Assembly: GCA_029959195.1 (NCBI GenBank)
Contig: CP114118.1
Coordinates: 1,984,001 to 2,048,000, forward strand
Length of the DNA stretch: 64,000 nucleotides
DNA from: Dictyophora rubrovolvata
Lineage: Eukaryota > Basidiomycota > Agaricomycetes > Phallales > Phallaceae
Reading direction: 5' to 3'
Part shown: positions 44,363-55,524 of the stretch, piece by piece
Layout of the letters: every line of letters begins with the position of its first letter
Numbering within the stretch: the stretch's first letter is position 1
Program-made: the position numbers and the translations under genes
The notes under the pieces: model-generated
What the model saw: only the letters and a program-made list of their open reading frames with translations
What the model was told of the DNA's origin: nothing
Database searches by the model: none

Positions 44363-45241
44363 ATGGTAAGCATGAAGTTTTGTTTTCGTTATAACCGAAC
44401 AATCGATTTTTTAGTCCGTGACTCTGCATACAACGCACGGCGATTTGAAAGTTTGTTTCATGTTCACCTGCAATGCGTCGGCATTCTAACCGTACCAAAC
44501 ACCCAGATCGAAGTATTTTGCGAGACTGTCCCTAAAGCGGCAGAGGTATGATAATAATTTTCTACCCAATTCCGGAGTAACTTCAATGTTCTTATAGTCT
44601 ACGTAGAATTTCTTAGCGTTATGTGCCAGCAACGCATACGACAATACTTTGTTTCATAGGTTGTGCTGTCCGCTTACTGTTGTTTATAAGAACACCCAAC
44701 TCAGCGCGTTCACTGTAGGAATATTAAAGGTTTTATGATTCAAGGCGGCGATCCAACAGGAACAGGAAAGGGTGGTCAGTCTATTTGGGGAAAACCCTTT
44801 GCGGACGAAATTCGAACTACTTTGAAGGTTTGCATGATCACGATTTGTGTCAACTTTCGTCAATTTACATACCCAGTTCAGTGCTCGGGGAGCCGTAGCT
44901 ATGGCGAATTCCGGCCCCGATTCCAACAAGAGCCAGTTTTTCATCGCGTATGGCAAACAACCACATTTAGATGGCAAATATACGATATTTGGCAAGTAGG
45001 TGGTGTCACCATAACATCGGCAATAGGATTCCCTCATCTTTATAGGTTGATTGACGGAAGCGACACATTGGAAACGATGGAAAAAGCTCCCGTGAACGAG
45101 AAGAACAGGCCTTTACAGGAAATAAAACTATTAACTGTAGGAGTCCATTTCTTCGATCATTCAAGCATCGTCGGCTCAATTAGTTTGAACACTTAGGTTA
45201 CTATTCATGCCAATCCAATCGCGGATTCCACGTTGCGATGA
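44363..45241 (+). CDS. Cyclophilin-type peptidyl-prolyl isomerase, PPIL3-like
   Basis: Single-domain cyclophilin of the PPIL3 type, a spliceosome-linked isomerase in other eukaryotes. The ATG alone forms the coding part of exon 1 (44363-44365); the next exon gives [12 protein letters not shown]. The sequence then reads [60 protein letters not shown] and [60 protein letters not shown] and [20 protein letters not shown] follow, ending [11 protein letters not shown]. The catalytic Arg-Phe-Gln cluster (FHR, FMIQ, QFFI) is intact, and His replaces the active-site Trp (GKQPHLDG), as is normal for PPIL3. Eight exons, about 165 residues. Confidence 0.93.
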
Positions 45242-45292
45242 GTCAATTCATGTAACTTATTACAATTAGTCCTTAGTGTACATTAGTTACGT

Positions 45293-46322
45293 TCAACGCT
45301 TCATCAAACCCATTAACTCTCGCTGTATCTCTCTCTGTTTTCTTTCTTGTTCAAGGCTTGGTATACTTCTCAAGTCATTGACAACATCTTTTGTCTTTCC
45401 AAAATAGACCTCTTGGAGTAAATTGCGCATTTTTATTTCCATATCTTCAATCATACGCCCTATATTGGTGACATGGGAACTCGGGTCTGGTAATGCAGCG
45501 TCTTGTTCATGCTGAATACAAAAGAAAAAATATTTTGTATTGATATTCAGGTGTGAGGGTGCGGATGAAGAACATACTTGTCGAGTCATACTTCCACTCA
45601 AATTCATTTCTCCAACGGTATCTTTGTTAGAGACAATATTAAGCATAATTGTACTGGTTAACTTGTAGTGGGCTTGTCGACCACGCTCGCTGGTTTCAAA
45701 AACATGGATGGAGTCCCAAGAGCCCGTAGGTTGGGAAGAGTCGGGTGGGTTCAAAACTGGAATAATCATTGTAGAGCAGCCTTTTAAAATTTGAACGGAA
45801 ATTAATCAACCTTTCTTTAGAAGGACAACGCCCGCGAAGCCTCCGTCGTCCAAATCCCATAGAAAAGAAGAGGATACACCTCCTTCATAATACCTGAATC
45901 ATCCAGAATAATTAGCGAGAAAAAATCACGTTAGATAAACCATGATGACATTTCTCGATAGGTATCAAACGCCTCATTGGTAGCTATCTCTAGCTTTCTC
46001 AATTTTGACGATGGAACCGTGCCGTCTTCAAGTGGAGGATCATATTCATTAGACCAAGGCGACCTGAGCCAAATAAATCACAATACTATATTAGTTAAAA
46101 AGAAACATGCCTATATGAAGTTCCATCACGATTATAATCGCAGGCCAAGTAATCCTTGCCGGTCGCTCGATCTGTCATAAGCTTGAGAGGTTGATCAACG
46201 CTTCCGAGTAGATCGTCAGCATAATCTGGACAGATAGAAATGAGACAATTGACGTTGTCCTCCACGGAAACTGGTGGAAGACGTCTCATTAAATCGAGCA
46301 TGCTGTCTAGTAAGTCGCCCAT
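45293..46322 (-). CDS. CAP2: F-actin-capping protein subunit beta
   Basis: Caps actin barbed ends as a heterodimer with the alpha subunit. From the Met at 46322 it reads [20 protein letters not shown], then [40 protein letters not shown] and [60 protein letters not shown] and [20 protein letters not shown] follow, then [40 protein letters not shown] and a basic tail. A longer in-frame start at 46382 adds 20 residues and is possible. Intron 1 (46110-46064) starts with GC: RSPWSN is only recovered by splicing there. It ends 51 nt beyond the PPIL3 stop, tail to tail, and starts close to the TAN1 stop. Confidence 0.93.
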
Positions 46323-46466
46323 GGATGCTGAATGTGAGCGGAGGTGCCGTACTATTGACCAAATTGCTTCCGCGGCATTCATGCCCTATAAGACAACACC
46401 AAGTGTACGAGGTCTATTCGAGCATTATACCATACAGAAAAAAGCAACCTCGCGTCTACAGTTATT

Positions 46467-47641
46467 TTATAATTTCTCCATGTCTGCTTTCCTTCTAGCT
46501 GCTTCTCCCACCTGTATTACGTTGAAACGCTTAAATCTCTCGTAATGTTGCACAATGCTAATACCACAAATGGACTGTAGTTGCAACGTCGTATAATGTT
46601 TAGCACAAAAAAAGACCAAAAATTACCTCACTTACTTTCAGAATATTGACTATAATAACAACTTCTGGATGTTCCAGGTCGACTTTGTGGCCACCTTCTG
46701 CAGGAACACAAGCCGCAAGAAGTGGTACTAATTCTGACTTTTTGATTTTGTCATGATTGCGAAGTGTCATCTCCAACTTGAACTAAGAAGGATGAGATCT
46801 CAATATTTCAATACATGATTTATGATGAATACTCGATAGCTCTTGGATCCATCTGGTTTGACTGGCAGGGCGTTGAAGGCAGGAGGAATAAATTTTTTGG
46901 ACAATACTAGGATTTCGGGAGTGCTTGCTACACAGGTGTACGAGACAGGATTCAAACGAAGCACATGTCTGTGCGAAGGTGAGACGGAACACATGCTTTG
47001 CTTTTCAGGCTGACTCACTTGGTCCTCGTAACTCCTGTTTTCTCAATACTTTCGAAATGGTGTTCCAATAGCCGTACTGGATCAACAGGGGGTTTACATG
47101 AAATAAAGACAACTGAAAGTGTCATGGGGATCACCAAGCCAATTTCACTAGCACAAAAGCAACTCACCACACGGTGTCCCGGTCTGTACACTAGCTGAGC
47201 CTACAATTAATGAGATTTACAGTTGATAGGTAACCCGCACGGTACCAAATCGTTTTTGTAACCTAGGTTTCTTGAGATCTTGGATTTCTTTCGCAAATTG
47301 TGAATCTATGTCGCTCGCTGAAGTTGGGCTTGGACTATCTTTGATTGTTTCTACCTCAGGGGACCATAACTCGTCCGCTAGCTATTGACGAGGATAAGTG
47401 GTTACACATCCAATTCTTGCAATCGCACCGATTCAAAAATGTCATACAATTCACCAATTGCTGTTCTTTCCCTGCCTTTGTCGCAAGTTGCCCAGATGCC
47501 TGGTCCATCAATGTTCAGTCGAGAAACAAGAGGATAATTCTAACGGTTGCGAGTTCAAAGACCTCAGATGTATTGTCGACAAAAATTAAAGATAAAAAAG
47601 GGTTTACGGACTGCACGCTTTTTTCCGTTTCGCAGTGGCAT
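46467..47641 (-). CDS. TAN1: tRNA acetylation cofactor TAN1 (THUMP domain)
   Basis: THUMP-domain protein needed with Kre33/Nat10 for N4-acetylcytidine in tRNA-Leu and tRNA-Ser. Seven introns. It starts MPLRNGKKRA, continues NYPLVSRLNIDGPGIWATCD, KGRERTAIGELYDIFESLAD and ELWSPEVETIKDSPSPTSAS. FGSASVQTGTPCVVFISCKP and PVDPVRLLEHHFESIEKTG lead into the THUMP domain, RHVLRLNPVSYTCVAST being read KHVLRLNPVSYTCVASTPE here, then FNALPVKPDGSKSYRFKLEM and TLRNHDKIKKSELVPLLAAC. It closes HPEVVIIVNILKSICGISIV, VQHYERFKRFNVIQV and EAARRKADMEKL. Intron 1 uses GTCCGT, chosen by the join into the conserved block. It shares 142 nt of upstream DNA with a divergent Mid2-like gene, and a perfect inverted repeat lies there. 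Confidence 0.85.
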
Positions 47642-47664
47642 TTTGAAAAAACCACTCCAGTCGA

Positions 47665-47691
47665 CCCGGGCGCTTCAGCACAGCGCCCGGG
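47665..47691. repeat. Perfect 10-bp inverted repeat in a bidirectional promoter
   Basis: CCCGGGCGCT (47665-47674) and AGCGCCCGGG (47682-47691) are exactly complementary around a 7-nt loop. It stands 24 nt upstream of the TAN1 start and 93 nt upstream of the Mid2-like start, in otherwise AT-rich DNA. GC-rich palindromes of CGG/CCG type are typical of zinc-cluster dimer sites, but this one is longer than usual. Confidence 0.6.
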
Positions 47692-47783
47692 CCTTTGCAA
47701 CCACCATCAAAAGGAACAGCATTCTTTTGTTTTCGTGCGTTCTTTCTTCGTTTTTTATTCTTCGTTCTTTCCTTCATTCTGCA

Positions 47784-48994
47784 ATGCGCAACAATATTTT
47801 TTTACTGCTTTTTGTTATTTACTCTGTCGCTGCGGTATCCCAGCGGACCCCAACCGATGTCCATCGTCGTGCTCTACCGATAGAGCCACCTGGTAATGGA
47901 GAAAACACAGGAAACCAGGGAGCAGGAAATACAGGAAATACTTCTCCCAATACAGATTCTCCTGCTTCACCCTCTGATTCGACACAAACTACATCGACTA
48001 CAACCACTACCTCATCTATATCCACCACTTCTTCGTCCTCAACTACTTCAAAAACAGATACCTCTTCGTCGCAGTCAACCACGTCGACTGGCTCGTCCAC
48101 CTCGTCTTCGATTACAAAAACTGACAGTACTTCGTCGACATCTCCCCCCCAGTCAACCCCTTCAACGACCCCTTCTCCTACCATATCGTCTCCGCAAGAC
48201 ACAGGCACAGACACTTCGACTCCTGCCTCGACCCCATCACCAAACGGATCCACACCTTCCTCTTCTTCAGATTCTCCGTCTGGTTCTGGTCACAGCTCAT
48301 CGGCATCGGGTGCCGCCTCTAGCAGCGACAGCGATTCCACCGTTCCCACTGGTACCATAATTGGTTTGTCAGTCGCTGGTGGTGTTGCCGTATTGGCTTT
48401 TGTAGCTTTTCTCATTTGGAAGCTCACACGGAGGCGGTTCCATGGTCTTGAAGATATTGATGGTAAGCTGGTTCTTTCGGCGTGCTGTTTACGACTTAAG
48501 ACTCATGCAATTTTTGTTTCTCTTTGTCGCTTACAGAAGCCATAAAGTGGCCGGAAGTTGGCCGCGACCCCTCCAGCAATGTAGGGTATGCGACGGGCCC
48601 TAGTACTGATGCCCTGTCGCGTGATGTTTCCACGACTAATTTTGCTCCGTCCCGCGATTATTTACCCGAAACTAATGATCCCTACGCAGTCCCACCACTC
48701 CCTAACTATAATCCTAACCTTCCTTACCGAGACGATCCCAATAATGTCGGTTATTATGATCCTTATAGAGGACCTTCTCCCGCCGCATTGTATGAAGGTC
48801 CAGTTGACGGCCATGAAAATATTCCCCTTGACACGTTGCCAAACAATGCACGAACACGAAGTCCTGCTCCCCATGCTGCACTGGATGCCACCGGACGAGG
48901 TAGTCCCGTCCCCGGAGCCATAGGATATCAGGCCCAGACAATGGGGCAGTCCACTTACGGTCAAGGTGGCGCGGCTCCGTATCGAGGCTATTGA
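47784..48994 (+). CDS. Mid2/Wsc-like cell-wall sensor
   Basis: Type I single-pass membrane protein. It starts MRNNIFLLLFVIYSVAAVSQ, a signal peptide with a likely cut after VAA. About 160 Ser/Thr-rich residues (heavily O-glycosylated stalk) follow. A membrane helix at GTIIGLSVAGGVAVLAFVAF (about residues 190-213) is followed by a basic stop KLTRRRFHGLEDID. One intron (48463-48536, GT-AG) separates the membrane part from a cytoplasmic tail rich in Pro/Tyr/Asp, with PYAVPPLPNYNPNLPYRDDP and QSTYGQGGAAPYRGY at the end. No cysteine-rich WSC domain, so it is closer to Mid2/Mtl1. In yeast such sensors signal through Rho1; a Sac7-type Rho1 GAP is at 31.7 kb. The exact family cannot be proven from composition. 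Confidence 0.78.
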
Positions 48995-49467
48995 GAAATC
49001 ACCGGACGTTGATGAATTTTCCCTTAGTTGACATCATTTCTGGGTGTCTCGGTAAGCCTTTTTATAAGATCAGGATATGGACCATTGGTTGCATTCCCTT
49101 CATATCTCAAGGCATTTCAATCACCCTCGCATCTTCCATACTGCCTTCACTGTTTCCGCCTTTTGTTGATACACGTTTTGTGCTGCTAAGAACTACGCAT
49201 CTATCCTAGTCATTTGTTTTTTTCCTATACACAGTCCATCTATCCGTGATTACTCTATATTATCATATTTTCTACATTATTTTCCTTATCACTGTTGAGA
49301 AGGACAAGTGAATGTTGGGTTGATTTGAATGTATATTGCGTTGAACGTATATATCATCCGGAGATACTTGAAACCCATACACTACTATTACCTCCCTTGG
49401 TTTTGCTCAGAATGGCGTGTGATGTTGAGGCGCGCGCCGTGACTCTTGTCATGTACCGCGACGCTCA
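48995..49467. other. Intergenic between the wall sensor and NPR3
   Basis: About 470 nt in tandem orientation. AT- and pyrimidine-rich near 49190-49290. No gene or notable motif. Confidence 0.5.
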
Positions 49468-52126
49468 ATGGCTCAGACCCTACTTGGTATCTTGTTCGCA
49501 ACCTCTTCAGCCAAAGACCAAACAATTGCGTTCCGATGGCCGCCATCTATTCATTCCTCCCCGCGATTAGCACGTCCTCGGCCATCTTCTCAACTAAATC
49601 TTACACATGTGGATGCACCATACCGAGCTGCTACTTTCCTAAACACAACTCCAAACGATCAGGAGATGTTCACAACGGTTAGCGATACCTTTGAGTTTGA
49701 ATGGCAGCGTCCCTCTTTGAGACGGTTCAGGTCTCACTCTTTTGCTTCGTCCAGACGCAGCTCCAGCGGCGGCCGCCGTTCACCGGCTGCTCAGCGGAGC
49801 GAACATGCATCTATGATCTGTTCTCCGGAGTATGATGTTGTTTTGGGCTACAACGTGGACTTGTTGGCGCATTTTTTGTGTCCTATGAAAAACAATTGTC
49901 ATCAAAAGTTTGAACTCATTGTCGACGATTTGGTCTTCATTGGTCACCCAGTATGCGTAAACGAGTCTGGAAAATGGGACGTTAAAACGGAAGGAGATAT
50001 CTATACCGAAAATTCGCGCAGTAATGGGGATGATCTTTCGAGCGAAACAGAAGCTGACGCGTGTGATCATGACGAGAGCACACTGAGGCTTTTTCATGTC
50101 GTTTTCGTCTTGGACCTTCCTGACCCCTCTTCATCGGCGTCTGGAAATATCAACAAATATTTTGATACTATTTATCGCACCGTTGTTTTTCCCCTCACCG
50201 CGGTACTCTTCAACGAGCAAGTCCTTCATAATTATGTTGAGCAACAATGGGATATACTTGTCAAAATAAAGGAGGACTGTATTTCCAATGGTCAGATATT
50301 CTCCATCGTTTTCCTTTTCTTTTCTAAGTTATCACCACAGGTGATGCATATGATCGTTACATGGATCAGTGTTCACAACAATCCTCTTTAGCTCAAGGTC
50401 TCCAGCGAATTCATACATCCATACGATCCAACTCTTTAGCAAGGCTTACCTTCAACAACATCACTTTCGATTTACAACTCCCACCGTTTTTAGACGAATT
50501 ATTACGGGCCGATCAGTCTACTTTGAACACGTTCTATTCAGTAGAGGCGGAAACGCTTTACAATGAGGAGGACGAACAATCCGATCGTCCGTATGTGACA
50601 TGGGGGCCCGAGCTATCCTTTGGATGGAAACTGCCAGCGTTCGCTCCATGGAAAGCGCTCTTGTTACTAGATGTTGAGCTCACCGGTCACACACGTCAAC
50701 CAGATCCCTTATTAAATTTCGACGGAGCATATTTCAATTCTCAAGAGCATGAAGTTGCAGAAGGAATTTCGAGGTTTTTAGACTGTGCTTCTGTTTTCGT
50801 ATCGTATGTTTAACATATCGTGTTTATTTCAAAATTGATATGCTGACGATTTATATTTCAAGATTAAACGATATGGCTGTTCTTTTAAATTGGAACCTCG
50901 AAGAGAAGATCTATCCAACCGTCCGATACCTGGTTCAGCGTCGGCGGGCAAAGCTCGTTGATACTGTTCGATCTAGCCTGAAAAGCGTTTTCGCACTGAC
51001 CGCTCAATTCAATAGTCCATCAGTCGCTCAAACACTCACGTCTCAGTTTGCCGACGCATTCCCAACATTACCTGCGCTCCCGGTTATTCTATCCAGACTA
51101 TCCAGTTCTCAGAATAACTTTTATGAAACAGTGGTCCGCTCTAAAGACCTCATCCCCATTTACAGGAATGTTATTGTCTGGTGCCTCAAACGCGACTTAT
51201 TGATCATGCTTCATATGCGTTTTCGACTAGTAGCTTCGCCCACTTTGAAACGCGTAGTCGCTGATAGACGTCGGACAAGGCTTGACAGCCGCGAACGTCG
51301 ACGTATTTTATCTGATGGCCTTTTCAAGCGTAGCAGAAGGCGTCAAAGCAGTGTGGAAAATGAGAGAGGCTTAGGTCAACGTCGAAATATAATACTTGAG
51401 CATAACAATGAGGAGGCTGTTGAAGATGAATCTGGAGATGACGTACCGGCCTCATTGTCAATGCTAACACCCAGCCTACAATCCTCCCCCTTGCGCAACA
51501 GGGAAATGATGTCACGAAGTTCATTTCTTTCCACACCATTAGAGAAAACCCGATATGGAAATTTGAATCCCACAATATCACTTCTGTCAGGGGAGTATCG
51601 GCACCGTCGCTATTCAGACATGTCTCCGGCTTCAAGAGTACGGCTGAGTCCCTTTCCCCTGCCCCCTGGGGAAGAAGAGTATTTGGGGAATATTGAGTCA
51701 GAGTCAGAGTCAGACCCTGAAGATAAGGAAGACTTGGGAGTTGCCAGTATTATAGCAGACCCTGAAAGGGCAACGCCGAAGGAACGACGGTGGTTGCGTG
51801 GCATGACGTTCGGGAAGAATAATATTGTAGCCAAGCAATTCGAAAAGTGAATTGTTATACTTATTCGACTTAAATCTGCTGACCGAATTTTTACAGTTTG
51901 TATAAGTACTTCGATGGTAAAGTCATAGTCGACGAGATACTTTACAGAGCTGAAATTTCTCGCAAAGATCTTCGCGAGGTTTTACAAGAATTCAGCGAGC
52001 ATGTAAGTAGATGTTTTTGTCGTCTTTTTTTCAAACAACTAACTCGCCACCTAGATCATCATGTTCCTGCATGCATAATGTTTCAATAATATCAATTAGG
52101 AGGACATGCTAGCTATTTTCTGGTGA
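49468..52126 (+). CDS. NPR3: Nitrogen permease regulator 3 (NPRL3), SEACIT/GATOR1 subunit
   Basis: Part of the GAP complex that turns off Rag-TORC1 when amino acids fall. It starts MAQTLLGILFATSSAKDQTI, the longin-type opening, with FRWPP. DEYDVVLGY-like VVLGYNVDLLAHFLCPMKNN, FELIVDDLVFIGHPVCVNES and FHVVFVLDLPDPSSSASGNI follow. Exons continue DAYDRYMDQCSQQSSLAQGL, WGPELSFGWKLPAFAPWKAL, LNDMAVLLNWNLEEKIYPTV and FADAFPTLPALPVILSRLSS. A middle insert of about 180 residues is Arg/Ser-rich and acidic and is probably disordered. The C-terminus LYKYFDGKVIVDEILYRAEI, SRKDLREVLQEFSEH and EDMLAIFW (last exon after an intron at 52003) completes it. Five introns at most. It acts on Gtr1; Gtr2 is encoded at 22.9 kb. 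Confidence 0.9.
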
Positions 52127-52328
52127 AGATTGTTTGTAGCTTACATAGCAATGCGGCGCTGTAATACACTCGCCCTGTGCACCACGTACCGCTCGGGGTA
52201 CGGAAATTAACGAAGCGCCACGCTTATAAGTAATGGACCCAATTTGGGCGCCAAATATTGTATATAATAAGTTGCTCGGATTTTCCGCTCAACAGTTTGG
52301 TTTCCCCATAATAATTGACTAGCACTCG

Positions 52329-55161
52329 ATGGCACCACCCACACATCCTTCGGGGGTTAATTTTCTAGAAGACAACCCGCAGTCTGATTATGTTGAATCT
52401 AGCACCTATTATGGTCTTGACCGGTTTCCTCGCAACCGAACTTACAGCAATGTAAAGAAGGCATCTTTTACCCTAAGCTCGCTAACGTCATTGACCACAT
52501 TGTAGGCTCATCTCTATGGCTATAACCCAAAACGACGCCAGTTTGAGCAGGACGATATTCCACGAACACGTAGACTTTCTCATGATGAGAAGTCGACGAC
52601 TGCTCCGCGTCGGTTCTTAATCGATGTGGATGAAACCATTCGTCTCGTTTTGGAGCAGGAAGACACAGATGGTGACTTCCAGATAAGTATCACTGATTCG
52701 GGTCCTAAAGTGATGTCCCTTGGAACGGCGACTAGTAATGGCTTTAAAACCTTTGACATACGTGCAAGTCGAGTGTACATCGAAATCGGAATACGTTGCT
52801 GATGCGGTGGTTCACAGGGGACTTATATGTTGTCCAACCTTCTCCAGGAGCTTGCTTTGGCACGGGATCACGGAAGAAAGCGTATAGTTTTGGATGAAGC
52901 TCGTTTGACTGAAAACCCTGTGTCCCGTTTGTCACGTATGATACGGTCCTCGTTCTGGAATTCCCTTACACGTCGGATTGATGGAGATGGATTGGAAATC
53001 ATATGCGCCGACCCCAAGAACCGAACCGGGAAGATTACACCACGCATATACATTCCATACGGTGAACCAAAAATGGCTGGATATTATCGCAAAGTCGCCA
53101 AGGAAAAACCACATTTGGGCTTAGATGTTCAGGTTTTACCCGAGAATTGCGACGATCCAGCCTTTGTCAAGAGTCTCAATAACAAACCGGGTCTATTGGC
53201 TTTGGCGATGGAAGAGATAGATGACGGTCATGGCGGACGAACAATGAAAGGCATTCCATTTGTTGTTCCCGGAGCCCGATTTAATGAGGTATGTCCTAAA
53301 TAATGGCGCGTATGTTGATATCTCATATCAATTTGCTGGACAGTTGTACAATTGGGATTCATATTTCATATCCCTTGGGTTGCTGGTTGATGGTTATGTA
53401 GAAATGGCAAGGGGGATGGTAGAACATTTTATATTTGAGATCAAACATTACGGGAAAATATTGAACGGGAGTCGTAGCTATGTAAGCTGTTACATTCGCT
53501 TTTTCTACATATTCTAACATTTTCTTCAAAAGTATCTGTGTCGATCCCAGCCACCATTTTTGACCGATATGGCTTTGCAAATATACAATCAGCTTGATCG
53601 TGGTAAATTCCATGAGAATCGAGCTTGGTTGAAACGAGCAATACAGGCAGCTATCAAGGAATACCACACGGTCTGGATGGCCTTGCCGCGCTTGGATCCG
53701 AAGACTGGCCTCTCCCGCTATCGTCCTGATGGACTTGGTATACCTCCCGAAACAGAGGCAACCCACTTTACGCACATTCTCCAACCTTACGCCGATAAAC
53801 ATGGCATCTCCGTTCTAGAATTCAGCGAGAAATATAATGATGGAACCCTTAAAGAACCTGGTCTGGATGAATATTTCTTACATGACCGCGCTGTACGTGA
53901 GTCCGGTCATGATACGACATATCGGTTCGAAAAACGTTGCGCAAATTTGGCAACTATCGATTTGAACGCTCTTTTATACAAGTATGAAATTGATATTGCA
54001 ACTGCAATTCAAGACGTGTTTGATGATTATTTGGAGCTGGAAGACGACTTCCCCCTTTCTCCATTTCCGCCGACCCCTGACGCTTTCAAAAACCGTCAGA
54101 GAGTGTCTTCCCTTGCTAGGGTTCAGACAAGCGATGAATGGTTCAGTCGTGCTGAGCTACGCAAGGAAAATATCGATCGATACCTTTGGAACGATTCGAA
54201 AAATCTTTATTTCGATTATGACACCGCCAAGGGCAAGCAAACGCTCTATGAAAGTGTTACTGCATTTTGGGCCCTTTGGGCCGGGTGTGCCACTGAGGAG
54301 CAATGTTGGAGAATAGTGTTAGTGGTCTGTTCTGACTATCCCACTAATCTCACACCTATATCAGGGAGCACTCCTTGAAGAAGTTCGAAGTCTTAGGTGG
54401 CTTAGTCTCGGGAACAGAAGAATCAAGAGGCAAGATATCCCTTGATCGACCCAATCGCCAATGGGATTATCCGTGAGTATTTTCCATGAAGTCAAAACCA
54501 CTAACGAAACTTTCGTTTTAGCTACGCATGGTATGTCTTCATTCATTATGATTCGACCTTTGTAACTGTGAAAGCAGGCCTCCACACCAAATAATGACAT
54601 GGGTTGGATTAGAACGCTATGGGTACTTAGAGGATGCCCAGCGTCTCGCCTATCGGTTTTTATACATGTAAGTTATATCCTGTTTATGCTCCACGTTATA
54701 GTTTTATATCAATGGCTTTTAGGATGACAACCGCATTCGTTGACTTCAACGGCGTAGTTCCTGAGAAGGTTTTCTTGTTCAAGATGCTTGATTCGAAAAT
54801 TCATATATTAATTTTTTTAAAATTTTTTTCTTCTTCAGTTCGATGCCGTGAAGCTCTCCCATCTGGTTGACGCAGAGTATGGAAATCAGGGGATTGATTT
54901 TAAGCTCATTCCTCGCGAGGGATTCGGTTGGATGAACGGTACAAATCTTGGTTTTTATTTGTTTTGCAATCTGACGGGTTCCTAGCTGCTTATCAAGTTG
55001 GACTATCGTTCTTGACCACACACATGAGGCGTGCTATAGCCACTTGCACAAGTCCTGAGGTATTTTTCCGATCCGGGACAGTTATGGGAGAACTGGCTCC
55101 TATGAAATCTACGGCTACCGATCCATTAGGCATCGCAATGCAATCCCTTAGTTTACAATAA
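52329..55161 (+). CDS. NTH1: Neutral trehalase (GH37) with Ca-binding domain and PKA-type site
   Basis: Cytosolic enzyme splitting trehalose to glucose after stress. It starts [31 protein letters not shown] (about residues 70-80) matches a PKA/14-3-3 site. The Ca-binding domain has [22 protein letters not shown]37 blocks are [44 protein letters not shown]-type [20 protein letters not shown] and [39 protein letters not shown] is read as [60 protein letters not shown] and [20 protein letters not shown] close the barrel. A 9-nt microexon (54522-54530) carries part of PYAW. Intron 2 (52764-52817) seems to have a GC donor; a GTGTAC donor 9 nt later is the alternative. About 10-11 introns. Confidence 0.93.
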
Positions 55162-55524
55162 AAGCATATTTTTTTAGATTTTGTTTTCCGCCCCGCACAA
55201 GGCTCTATATATAAATTTCGCATAATCCTTCAAAATTTCATTTGTAATTACATGCACTTTGGCAGTCATTTAGCTTCGATCTACTAGTCTCCCTCATGCT
55301 TAATGCTGTTCTAATGATCATGTTGTGCACGCGAACACTGCCAACACAATCCCATTTGACCAAAGAATATAACTGCGTAATTTTGACGTAATTGGCGTCT
55401 TGAATTAACTCTGCAAAAAGCCCAAATTCCGCGGCGAACTTTGAAGATGTGACATACATGTGACAGGAAGGATGCGTAACGTAATCATTAGGGACTTTCT
55501 TGCTGCCTAAACCCTAGATCTTGG
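55162..55524. other. Intergenic upstream of the ABCG gene
   Basis: About 360 nt with no open frame of note, TATATATAA near 55206-55214. I see nothing else. Confidence 0.5.

Noticed and set aside
47896-48360. Open frames of 140-155 residues overlapping the wall-sensor stalk in other frames
   Set aside because: They are by-products of Ser/Thr codon repeats; the Ser/Thr-rich frame has a signal peptide and membrane helix.
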